Source: Bacteroidales bacterium KA00344 (lineage in GTDB: Bacteria; Bacteroidota; Bacteroidia; Bacteroidales; Bacteroidaceae). Taken from it: 37,837 nucleotides of DNA. The notes beneath the pieces were generated by a model, which made no database searches, had not been told where the DNA came from, and was given only the letters and a program-made list of their open reading frames with translations. Both the position numbers and the translations under genes were made by a program. The stretch is taken from positions 1 through 37,837 of the forward strand of contig KQ959382.1 of assembly GCA_001552765.1 (NCBI GenBank), read 5' to 3'. This document shows, piece by piece, positions 25,952 through 33,909 of the stretch; the first letter of the stretch is position 1; each line of letters starts with the position of its first letter.

Positions 25952-27271
25952 TTACGCAGTCTTTTTGCCATAGGAGTCGTTAATATTCCGTCGCACCAAG
26001 AATGTCATCACCACTGTAGCAACACAACAGAGCATCACTATCCAGAAAAACCATTCGTAGCCTACCATCTCCTGCAGATAGCCGGCAAACATTCCCGGTA
26101 TCATCATGCTCAAGGCCATGAAAGCCGTACAGATGGCATAATGGGCAGTAACAAATTCGCCTTCGGCAAAATACATCATATAGAGCATATAAGCCGTGAA
26201 GCCAAAGCCATAACCAAACTGCTCCATTGCCACGCAAGTAGCAATCACGGCAATACTCGTAGGTTGGACAGCACTAAGATAAACAAACGTGATGCAGGGA
26301 AGGGTTATACAGGCCGCCATCGGCCACAACGCCTTGCGCAATCCCCATCGTGATGCGGCTATTCCGCCAACAATTCCGCCTATTGTAAGAGCCAGCACAC
26401 CAATGGTGCCATAGACAACACCCACCATGTCGGTATCGAGCGCAAGGCCTCCATCGGCTACAGAATCGAGCAGGAATGGATTAACCATCTTCAAAAGGAA
26501 AGCCTCCGGAAGACGATACAACAGCATGAAGACAATGGCAAGCCACACTCCGGGCTTTCTGAAATATGTCGAAAAGGTACGCCCAAACTCACTGATGATT
26601 TCCTGAACATTGTTTTTTGATGAATCATCGAGGTGGGGCGCGTCGGCCACAGGACGAGGTATGAAATAGGTGTGATAAATCGTCAAAGCCGTAAACATAA
26701 CGGCCGTAATGCCCATCGTCACCTGCCACGATTGCGGGATGTTGCCCGTCGATTTCTCCAACATTCCGGCAATATATACCAACACACCCTGTCCGAAGAT
26801 GCTGCTCAGACGGTAGAACGTGCTGCGTATGCCGACAAAGAAGCTTTGTTCCTCTTGATTGGCCGCAAGCATGTAGAAGCCGTCGGCCGCTATATCGTGC
26901 GTGGCTGAGGCAAATGCCGTGATGGTAAAGAGAATGAGCGTAAATGTAAACATACTCACGGGCACAGCCTTGTCGGCAATAGCTGCCGCGTCAGGACGGG
27001 GAATGCTCAGCGTGAGCAGTATGAAAGCGGCACTCATCAGCAGCTGCATGGCGATTATCCACCACCGCTTGGTGCGGATAATGTCCACAAACGGGCTCCA
27101 AAGCGGTTTGATGGTCCATGGCAGATAGAGCAAACTGGTAAACAACGCCATTTCTCCATTGGGCACACCCATCTTGGTAAACATGGTTACCGAGATGTTG
27201 TTTACAATAAAATATGGTATTCCCTCCGCAAAATAAAGTGTGGGAATCCACCACCAGAGTTTCTTGTTCAT
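25952..27271 (-). CDS. AmpG-like MFS permease
   Basis: The 439-residue protein has about 12 hydrophobic segments. The N-terminus (LWWWIPTLYFAEGIPYFIVN) and the following loop with KPLWSPFVDIIRTKRWW match the AmpG branch of the major facilitator superfamily. AmpG imports anhydro-muropeptides released from peptidoglycan into the cytoplasm. The gene is third in the operon, between a glycosyltransferase and a sugar kinase, which supports a recycling role. A different substrate in the wider AmpG/acetyl-CoA transporter-like group is possible. Confidence 0.85.
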   Translation of the reverse strand: MNKKLWWWIPTLYFAEGIPYFIVNNISVTMFTKMGVPNGEMALFTSLLYLPWTIKPLWSPFVDIIRTKRWWIIAMQLLMSAAFILLTLSIPRPDAAAIADKAVPVSMFTFTLILFTITAFASATHDIAADGFYMLAANQEEQSFFVGIRSTFYRLSSIFGQGVLVYIAGMLEKSTGNIPQSWQVTMGITAVMFTALTIYHTYFIPRPVADAPHLDDSSKNNVQEIISEFGRTFSTYFRKPGVWLAIVFMLLYRLPEAFLLKMVNPFLLDSVADGGLALDTDMVGVVYGTIGVLALTIGGIVGGIAASRWGLRKALWPMAACITLPCITFVYLSAVQPTSIAVIATCVAMEQFGYGFGFTAYMLYMMYFAEGEFVTAHYAICTAFMALSMMIPGMFAGYLQEMVGYEWFFWIVMLCCVATVVMTFLVRRNINDSYGKKTA

Positions 27272-27310
27272 AAGGCCATTTCTCTTTTCCGATCTCCCTC
27301 TCCTGATGAC

Positions 27311-28732
27311 TTACTTGTTCATCTCAATTCTCGCCATGAGCTCCCAGGTGCGTATGCGGTCTTTGTAAAGGTTGTTACGATTGTTTTTTTCGATGCTCAA
27401 ATCCCCATCAGAGTTGTCGTCCCATCGGCGGCAATTGTACAAAACATCATAAATACGTCCTATCTGATAGTGACGACTGATGGCCAGTCCGAGCGCATAA
27501 TCCTCCCCGTAGTTCACGTTTGGCAGATTAATATCGCGCACAACGGGCGTGAAGAAAGCACGGGGAGCACCGAGACCATTAATGCGCAAAGCATTGTTGC
27601 GCCCATTTTCGGGTGTCCACTCCCTGTGGTCAATCTTTCCCGGAGGCAAGATGTTGAGCCGAATGTCTGTCAGCATATACGACCCGATGACCATCGCACA
27701 GCGTTGCGCATGAAAGGCATCTACGATTTTCTGCAACGTATCCGCACCGGAATACACATCATCTGAGTCGAGCTGAACAATGAAGCGTCCACACTGGGGA
27801 TGGTGTGCACACATATTCCAACTTCCCCCTACCCCAATATCGTTGCGTGTGGGAATGAGATGAACCATGCGAGGGTCGTCCTTATATTCGTCAATAGCCT
27901 CAGTGGTGCCATCGGTGGAGTGACATTCCGGTCCGTTTTCCACCACAAAGACATTGTATTTGAAGTCGGTTTCCTGGCTTAGCGCACTTCTGATGGCATC
28001 GTGAATGGTGCTGATGCGGTTGCGCACAGGAATCATAATCGTTGCCTCAACCTCAAAATCGCCGTCAAATTTCACCTCTCGGAAATTGGGAGCAAGATAG
28101 CCACCTATCTCCTTCAGGTGTTCGGTGCAAGCCGCCTCCATCTCTATCTGAGCTTCACGGTTGCGCGGATCGACATAGTCGAAAAGCTTTTCGCCGGTCT
28201 TTCGCGTATCGAGCTCCACTTCGGAATAAAGGAATTCATTAATGTGTTCCACGCTATGTTTCTGCGTCAGTTTCAATCTTAAATCATAAAGTCCGGCTGC
28301 TGCATAGTTGTTTTTCATACGAGCAGCAGCCTCTTTCAGCGCGTCTGTTCTGAAAAGCAGTACACTCCCGAAATCGAAGTCGTCTCGCAGGCTTCCCAAC
28401 TGATAGTCGATGACGGGAGCCTCTGTTCTCTTTCCGTCGAGCGAAACATTATAATGGTCGGCATACACCATACCGGCTCCAGTCATTTCGGCCACCTGAA
28501 CCATCCGCTCCAGAGCCAGATAGCCCATGCGGATGTATTGTCCCTTAAGATAAAACAGTGTATATTTGGCCTTAGCCACATCGGACATCATCCGCACCGC
28601 ATCACTGTCGCACATCGATGTTTCGACAATCGTTATATCGTTTACGATATCAAGTTCGTTCAGCGAATTGACATTTCTGTCCGTTTCCTCGTCTGTACCT
28701 ACGGGTACAAAGCAATCTATGAGTTTGGTCAT
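27311..28732 (-). CDS. Glycosyltransferase family 2, two-domain
   Basis: The frame starts at 28750, but ATG 28732 (MTKLIDCFVPVG) fits better and gives 473 residues. The C-terminal half (about 228-473) is a standard GT2 domain with TIMIPVRNR and the metal site QLDSDDVY (DSDD at 322-325). The N-terminal 200 residues look like a second, degenerate GT-A fold: YTLFYLKGQYIRMGYLALER, then GAGMVYADHY, with no acidic DxD. It has no membrane segment. The product is unknown. It is the second gene of the operon, 26 bases after a transpeptidase, so an envelope glycan is the likely target. Confidence 0.82.
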   Translation of the reverse strand: MTKLIDCFVPVGTDEETDRNVNSLNELDIVNDITIVETSMCDSDAVRMMSDVAKAKYTLFYLKGQYIRMGYLALERMVQVAEMTGAGMVYADHYNVSLDGKRTEAPVIDYQLGSLRDDFDFGSVLLFRTDALKEAAARMKNNYAAAGLYDLRLKLTQKHSVEHINEFLYSEVELDTRKTGEKLFDYVDPRNREAQIEMEAACTEHLKEIGGYLAPNFREVKFDGDFEVEATIMIPVRNRISTIHDAIRSALSQETDFKYNVFVVENGPECHSTDGTTEAIDEYKDDPRMVHLIPTRNDIGVGGSWNMCAHHPQCGRFIVQLDSDDVYSGADTLQKIVDAFHAQRCAMVIGSYMLTDIRLNILPPGKIDHREWTPENGRNNALRINGLGAPRAFFTPVVRDINLPNVNYGEDYALGLAISRHYQIGRIYDVLYNCRRWDDNSDGDLSIEKNNRNNLYKDRIRTWELMARIEMNK

Positions 28733-28758
28733 TGTATAGTTGTTTAGCAATAAGTTTT

Positions 28759-29919
28759 TTATAAATCATCAAAGTTCACTTCCATTTCCACCGGCGTTAC
28801 CTTCACTTTTTTAGCCGCCCATTTCGCAGCCCGCCGTTCAGATTTGTCCGTGAGCTTTCCCGTAATATATTGTTCGATTATGAGGCCAGCCAAAGGGGCA
28901 GCCAAATCAGCACCGAAACCACCATTTTCTATATAAACACTAACGGCAATCTGAGAGTTGTTCATGGGGGCAAATCCCATAAAGACAGAGTGATCTTCGC
29001 CTTCGTTTTCCGCAGTACCGGTCTTACCACATATCTGATAGGCCGGCGTCTCAATAGCGGTTGCCGTACCACTGCTGACCGCAGCACGCATACCTTCGAT
29101 TACAACATTAAAGGCTTCCGCTGTCGCAAGAGCGTAATGTTTCTCCTTGTACTTCTCATAAAGAGAATTGTTCGGGGTTTCGACATGAATATGTGGCGTA
29201 ATATAATAGCCCCGATTAGCTATCACCGCAGCAAGGTTGCACAATTGAAGCGGAGTCGTTGTGACTTCTCCCTGCCCCATTCCAATCCACATGACTGTCG
29301 TTCCGTTCCAGTTTCCATGCGTTTTCACGAGGAAAGCTGAGTCCGGCATCACACCGGGAGCCTCATCTGGCAAATCCACCCCAAGCGTTCTGCCCAGTCC
29401 CATGCTTTGCATATAAGCGTTCCAGCGATTGATGGCACGATGTTGGGAGACATACGTCTTACGATCATCAAGCATCTCCTGAAATGCCTTACAAAAATAT
29501 GAATTACACGATTGCCCAATGGCCTGCACCAATGCCAACGGTGAATGGTGCGGATGGCAGCCTATCCGAATCTGGTTATGAGTGAAGCCACGACTGCAAG
29601 GGTAGGTCCTGTCAGGTGTCAGCGTGCCCTCAGAAAGCATCTCAAGCGCTTGTGCAGTCTTGAATGTGGAGCCGGGAGAATAGGCCATAGATATTGCACG
29701 ATTTACGCCATCATCAACTCTGTCTCGGCTCACGAGCGCCAATATACGCCCTGTTGCCGGCTCAATGGCGACAATGCTCCCCTGCTTGTTTTGCAAAAGA
29801 CGCTCGGCCAAAGCCTGCAACCTGGTGTCTATCGTCAGGGAGGCTTCAGCAGAAACAGACTGCGCCCATGAAGCCACAGATAGGAATAGACTAAAAAAGA
29901 ATATTTTAAATCGAGTCAT
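28759..29919 (-). CDS. Penicillin-binding transpeptidase-domain protein
   Basis: The frame reaches 30030, but the promoter at 29950 points to ATG 29919, giving 386 residues with a signal peptide ending near ASWAQS. The transpeptidase motifs are all present: Ser84-Thr-Phe-Lys87 (SPGSTFK), Ser137-Cys-Asn (SxN) and Lys299-Thr-Gly-Thr (KTGT). The dimerisation domain of PBP2/PBP3 is absent, so this is a short, periplasmic transpeptidase of the PBP2-like fold. It should cross-link stem peptides and bind beta-lactams. It leads a four-gene operon with a glycosyltransferase, an AmpG-like permease and a sugar kinase. It has no N-terminal anchor beyond the signal peptide. Confidence 0.88.
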   Translation of the reverse strand: MTRFKIFFFSLFLSVASWAQSVSAEASLTIDTRLQALAERLLQNKQGSIVAIEPATGRILALVSRDRVDDGVNRAISMAYSPGSTFKTAQALEMLSEGTLTPDRTYPCSRGFTHNQIRIGCHPHHSPLALVQAIGQSCNSYFCKAFQEMLDDRKTYVSQHRAINRWNAYMQSMGLGRTLGVDLPDEAPGVMPDSAFLVKTHGNWNGTTVMWIGMGQGEVTTTPLQLCNLAAVIANRGYYITPHIHVETPNNSLYEKYKEKHYALATAEAFNVVIEGMRAAVSSGTATAIETPAYQICGKTGTAENEGEDHSVFMGFAPMNNSQIAVSVYIENGGFGADLAAPLAGLIIEQYITGKLTDKSERRAAKWAAKKVKVTPVEMEVNFDDL

Positions 29920-29949
29920 TAAATATCTATGTATGATTCTGCTTGACTG

Positions 29950-29957
29950 CAAAGTTA
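29950..29957 (-). promoter_or_regulatory. -7 promoter box of the wall operon
   Basis: TAACTTTG on the minus strand gives a leader of about 28 bases before ATG 29919. It excludes the earlier ATG at 30030. Confidence 0.55.
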
Positions 29958-30269
29958 CGATTTTTCGTTGACAAACAGTCGAAAAGACACGTAATTCATA
30001 CGAGTGTTTCAAAATTATAAGAAGCATCAATAACTACATTTGAGCATATCTTAATGCCTTTTGAACTGCCCATGAAAATTTTGCAGACCTGCCATCTAAT
30101 AGCTGACAGTTTTCTTGACAAAAGTGCTTGCAGAATTTTAATATTTTTATCGACCGAACCTTTGACTCAGAATATTAAAAATTTGGGGCACATTCGCAAG
30201 CGACTGGCAAACAGAGGATTACACACCTAAGACAAAAATCACCTGCCCTTCACTTTCCTAACCAGCTGT

Positions 30270-30455
30270 CATTGAGGCTCAATCAATGCGTCAAAACGGC
30301 TCAATCGCATCACGGTAAAGGCTCAATCGGCAGCCCTTTAAGGCTTTGACGCTCTCCCATTAGGCTGTAACCATGCAGGCGTGACACCTTCGTTTCTTGA
30401 AAATTCCACTATTTCACTCCCCGTGACATAGTTGTTTTTGCGCTATAATGCCAAC
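30270..30455 (+). repeat. Dispersed intergenic element, copy D, five units
   Basis: GGCT-led units start at 30276, 30298, 30320, 30342 and 30363, a spacing of 22, 22, 22 and 21. The first three share GGCTCAATC, and the second reads GGCTCAATCGCATCACGG. The right signature ACATAGTTGTTTTTGCGCT lies at 30426-30444. The left block of copies A-C is not clear here. Bases 29958-30269 and 30456-30700 hold no gene I can support. Confidence 0.65.
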
Positions 30456-30703
30456 TGAAGAAACATACCAAAATGTTGAATAATTCTTACAAAAGGTATC
30501 ATCCTTCGATCTGTAACAGATAAATTTTTAAAATAAAAAAAGAGTAAACAGACAAGTAGAAACTGTAAAAACAAACCATGAAGCATCAACCTTGACAGAT
30601 TTAGAATTACAAATTCTATCTATATGAGTGAGAGAACGAAATAGAGAACAGATTTATAATTTGTATAAATTACAACTTCAGAATGACATTTGTTACTAAA
30701 TCC

Positions 30704-30734
30704 TTTGGAGCTACAGATATAATCCCTATCTTTG
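30704..30734 (+). promoter_or_regulatory. Promoter of the rubrerythrin gene
   Basis: TTTG (30704-30707), a 19-base spacer and TATCTTTG (30727-30734) form a full -33/-7 promoter, 57 bases before ATG 30792. Confidence 0.7.
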
Positions 30735-30791
30735 TCATAGAGAAAGAGTATACAAAGCATTTTTTAAATATTATTCAAAAACAAAAACATT

Positions 30792-31445
30792 ATGAAAAAG
30801 AAATTCATTTGCACCGCATGCGGTTATGTTCATGAAGGAGCAGAAGCACCTCAGGAGTGTCCAATATGCCATGTTAAGGCTGACCGTTTCCAGGAATTTG
30901 ATCCCAAAGCATTGAAAGGTACCAAGACAGAGGCCAATCTCCAGGCAGCCTTTGCAGGAGAGAGCCAGGCTCACACAAAGTATGCTTACTATGCCTCTAA
31001 GGCAAAGAAAGAAGGCTACGAGCAGATCGCCGAGCTCTTTACAGAGACCTCTGTCAATGAGAAAGAACATGCCAAACTGTGGTTCAAGTTCTTGCACGAT
31101 GGTGAGGTTCCTACAACCACTACCAACCTTGCAGATGCAGCTGCAGGCGAAAACTACGAGTGGACTGACATGTATGTAGAAATGGCAAAGACCGCTAAGG
31201 AAGAGGGCTTCCTGGGTATTGCAGCCAAGTTCCGCGGCGTGGCAGCCGTAGAGAAGCGCCACGAGGAGCGTTATCGCAAATTGCTGAAGAACATAGAAGA
31301 CAAGGTTGTATTTTCACGCGACGGAGATTGCATCTGGCAGTGCCGCAACTGCGGACACATCGTGGTTGGCAAGGCAGCTCCCGAAGTATGCCCTGTTTGC
31401 GACCATCCCCAGAGCTTCTTCCAAATCTCTGCCCAGAACTATTAA
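30792..31445 (+). CDS. rbr: Rubrerythrin with rubredoxin domains at both ends
   Basis: The 217-residue cytosolic protein is a non-haem iron peroxide reductase. Residues 1-35 form a rubredoxin-like domain with CTACGY and CPIC. Residues about 45-170 are the ferritin-like four-helix domain, with the di-iron ligands in [19 protein letters not shown] and EKRHEERY. Residues about 180-217 are a second rubredoxin domain with CRNCGH and CPVC. Classical rubrerythrins have only the C-terminal rubredoxin and about 190 residues. It fits an oxygen-sensitive anaerobe. A strong promoter and a strong terminator make it a single-gene unit. Confidence 0.93.
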   Translation: MKKKFICTACGYVHEGAEAPQECPICHVKADRFQEFDPKALKGTKTEANLQAAFAGESQAHTKYAYYASKAKKEGYEQIAELFTETSVNEKEHAKLWFKFLHDGEVPTTTTNLADAAAGENYEWTDMYVEMAKTAKEEGFLGIAAKFRGVAAVEKRHEERYRKLLKNIEDKVVFSRDGDCIWQCRNCGHIVVGKAAPEVCPVCDHPQSFFQISAQNY

Positions 31446-31471
31446 AAAAAATAGGGGGGTAGATAAAACAA

Positions 31472-31505
31472 ATGGCGGGAATTCCAAACTCGGAATTCCC
31501 GCCAT
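31472..31505 (+). terminator. Intrinsic terminator of rbr
   Basis: A perfect 14-bp stem (ATGGCGGGAATTCC, 31472-31485, with 31492-31505) and 6-base loop lie 26 bases after the stop. The tail is AGTTATTATA. Confidence 0.85.
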
Positions 31506-31570
31506 AGTTATTATACAAAGTAATTTTATTTATTGCTGTCCGTTAAAAGATTTATTTAGCCATAATTAAA

Positions 31571-31600
31571 GCTGAATTCCTCGCTTGAAATTCAGCCTTC
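31571..31600 (+). terminator. Second hairpin downstream of rbr
   Basis: GCTGAATT (31571-31578) pairs with 31589-31596 around a 10-base loop, followed by CTTCTTTAG. It may back up the first terminator. Confidence 0.5.
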
Positions 31601-31638
31601 TTTAGTTATCTTGTATTCGCAAAAATTAAAGCAGTAAC

Positions 31639-31975
31639 TTATGGGCAAAAGTACACATTTTGGCGTACAACCACTTTAGTTACCATTCAAAATTTCTGAG
31701 TGGATTATCCTGCACAAGAAAATGAGGGGGATATGATTCACAAAGTTCGCATCATTATCCATGTAAACATGAGGGTATTAATGTCATAAAATATAGATAG
31801 AGGTTCCTTGATACAGTCTCTACCCGATCTTGATACTCCTGCAGAAAGGAACCAAGAGGTCCTAAAACTTATAGAGACTGACCATAATGGTCAGAATTAT
31901 GCTCATGCAATGCATTGACATAAAGCGCTTCTTGGAGCATCCTGAAAAGAATTGAAAAAGGAACAGAAAAACTAA
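31639..31975 (+). pseudogene. Decayed coding remnant, identity uncertain
   Basis: No open frame spans this stretch, but it looks like broken coding DNA. It begins MGKSTHF, which recalls the start of IS4-type transposases of Bacteroidetes, and is soon interrupted by stops. Further on, around 31790-31955, two frames read LPDLDTPAERNQEVLKLIE, then DHNGQNYAHAMH, and after one or two indels IKRFLEHPEK. I cannot tie the second part to a family. The remaining bases up to 32118 hold nothing I recognise. Confidence 0.25.
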
Positions 31976-32118
31976 AACTCTGTAAAAATATGCTTCTGTT
32001 TCACATTTTCTTTTATGTCATCATGGATTTCGTATCAATTGACTAGGGCAACTATTAGCTTGGAACTTAACTTTCAAGCTCCTTCTTTGGGTGTAGTTTA
32101 TTAACCTAAAGTAGTCTA

Positions 32119-33003
32119 TCAACGTGAAGCTTCCCTGAGTTTCTTCATGCATTCTCTCACCGAGTCAACCCAATAGGGTATCTTGAGGCCAAAGGTTTCC
32201 TTGATTTTTGTTTTGTCGAGCACGGAGTAGGCAGGACGGATGACGGGCGAGGGAAATTCGGAGCTGTGGCAGGGCTGGATGTCACAAGAGGTGTGACCGG
32301 CAAGAGCAGCTATCATCTTCGTAAAGTCATACCAGCTGCAAACACCCTCATTGCTGTAATGGTAGATGCCGCTGTGGCCGACATACCTACGATCTTTCAC
32401 AATATCGAAGATGGCGCGGGCAAGATCGTAAGCATAGGTAGGAGTGCCCGTTTGGTCGAAGACCACCTTGAGTTGGGATTTTGTGGCTGTCAGGTTGAGC
32501 ATGGTTTTCACAAAATTCTTACCAAACTCTGAATAGAGCCACGCCGTGCGGATGATGATATGGTCCACACCGGTGGCTTGTATCTTTTGCTCGCCATGCA
32601 GCTTGGTCAGGCCATAAACGCCCGTAGGAGTACCTTGTTGGTTTTCCTTGCAGGGCACATTGTAGGGATCGCCGCCAAACACGTAGTCGGTGCTTATGTG
32701 CACGAGCAATCCATTCTCCTCTTGCATCGCTTTGGCCAGATTCTCCGGGGCAACGGCATTGAGGGTCTCAACAATATCACCGGCAGTCTCTGCAGCATCC
32801 ACGTTGGTCCACGCCGCACAATTGATAACGCATTTCACATCGTTTTCCCGCACCATCCTGCGGATAGCATTGATGTCGGTGATGTCCAATTTTTGGTAAC
32901 CATCACACACGTCGGTGAAGATATAATGATCCTTACTGTTCTTGGCAACGATTTGCATTTCGTTGCCCAGTTGGCCGTTGGCACCGGTAACCAGAATATT
33001 CAT
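32119..33003 (-). CDS. rfbD: dTDP-4-dehydrorhamnose reductase
   Basis: The 294-residue short-chain dehydrogenase-type enzyme performs the last step of dTDP-L-rhamnose synthesis, reducing dTDP-4-keto-rhamnose with NAD(P)H. The N-terminus MNILVTGANGQLGNEM is the Rossmann motif of this family. STDYVFGG lies near residue 105, and the catalytic YxxxK is in YGLTKLHGEQ at about 130-139. It is downstream of rfbC with a gap of 54 bases and no promoter box seen between, so the two form an operon. The first two enzymes of the pathway (rfbA, rfbB) are not in this window. Confidence 0.94.
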   Translation of the reverse strand: MNILVTGANGQLGNEMQIVAKNSKDHYIFTDVCDGYQKLDITDINAIRRMVRENDVKCVINCAAWTNVDAAETAGDIVETLNAVAPENLAKAMQEENGLLVHISTDYVFGGDPYNVPCKENQQGTPTGVYGLTKLHGEQKIQATGVDHIIIRTAWLYSEFGKNFVKTMLNLTATKSQLKVVFDQTGTPTYAYDLARAIFDIVKDRRYVGHSGIYHYSNEGVCSWYDFTKMIAALAGHTSCDIQPCHSSEFPSPVIRPAYSVLDKTKIKETFGLKIPYWVDSVRECMKKLREASR

Positions 33004-33057
33004 CGTTATTTGAAGTTATAAGCGTTGTTGTTTGAAAAGAGTTCAATATCTGAAAAA

Positions 33058-33627
33058 TCAATATAGCTCAACAGCATAATCGAATAATTCTTCCGAATCC
33101 TTCAACAAAGGATGACGAGCGTCTTTCTCCGAGAGTATCACCTTTTCGGCAGGTATTCGCCAGTCGATACCAAGTGCAGGGTCATCCCATGCAATGGCAC
33201 CCTCGCTCTCCCGGCAATAGAGATTATCACATTTATATTGAAATATGGCAGTCTCACTCAGCACACTGAAACCATGTGCAAAACCGCGCGGAATGAAAAA
33301 CTGCCGGTGGTTGTCTCCTGTCAGTTCCACAGCCACATATTTTCCAAACGTTGGTGAACCTTTCCGAATATCCACAGCCACATCGAGCACTGCACCCTGC
33401 ACCACTCTGACGAGTTTGCTCTGAGAATGTTTACCTTTCTGAAAGTGCAATCCTCGAAGCACGCCGTAAGATGATTTTGATTGGTTGTCCTGCACAAAAT
33501 TCACCGGACATACGTTCTCATCAAAATCCTTTTTATTCCACGATTCGTAAAAATAGCCACGATCGTCCTTAAAAATTCGCGGTTCGATGATTACGACACC
33601 GTCTATAGCTGTTTTAATAACTTTCAT
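33058..33627 (-). CDS. rfbC: dTDP-4-dehydrorhamnose 3,5-epimerase
   Basis: The 189-residue cupin-fold enzyme acts just before RfbD in dTDP-rhamnose synthesis. Family motifs are visible: DDRGYFYESW near 21-30, LRGLHFQKG with the catalytic His near 60, LDVAVDIRKGSPTFG, and FFIPRGFAHGFSVLS with the second His. The start MKVIKTAIDGVVIIEP is conserved in the family. Two -7 boxes precede it on the minus strand: TATCTTTG at 33671-33678, giving a normal leader, and TAATTTTG at 33632-33639, only four bases before the ATG. Confidence 0.95.
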   Translation of the reverse strand: MKVIKTAIDGVVIIEPRIFKDDRGYFYESWNKKDFDENVCPVNFVQDNQSKSSYGVLRGLHFQKGKHSQSKLVRVVQGAVLDVAVDIRKGSPTFGKYVAVELTGDNHRQFFIPRGFAHGFSVLSETAIFQYKCDNLYCRESEGAIAWDDPALGIDWRIPAEKVILSEKDARHPLLKDSEELFDYAVELY

Positions 33628-33631
33628 TTTG

Positions 33632-33678
33632 CAAAATTATTAATTTTCTATACCCCATCTATATCTTTCTCAAAGATA
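33632..33678 (-). promoter_or_regulatory. Two candidate -7 boxes of rfbC-rfbD
   Basis: TATCTTTG (33678-33671) would give a leader of about 40 bases. TAATTTTG (33639-33632) would give a nearly leaderless mRNA. Neither has a clear TTTG at the right -33 distance. Confidence 0.4.
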
Positions 33679-33909
33679 CATTTACCTTATTCAATAGCGT
33701 ATCGATGCAACAAGGAAAAGCAACCGACCGATACAGTATAATTATTGAAAAATCTCCTCAACAACAGCACATTTTTTTGACTACCAATGAGTTATATATA
33801 ATCTTATGAAATAACAAAGCTGTTTCCACTACATGATTGCCATGGCAGAATACTTCTTTGACCAGACAAAGTTAATTATTTAAAACGAAAATACATCTCA
33901 AAAAATCTT

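Noticed and set aside
30276..30390. The 22-bp units as a CRISPR array
   Set aside because: The units are adjacent with no conserved-repeat/unique-spacer alternation, are strongly diverged, and no cas gene is present.
33481..33741. 86-residue open frame on the plus strand across the rfbC start
   Set aside because: It overlaps the well-supported rfbC start and promoter on the other strand and resembles no protein.
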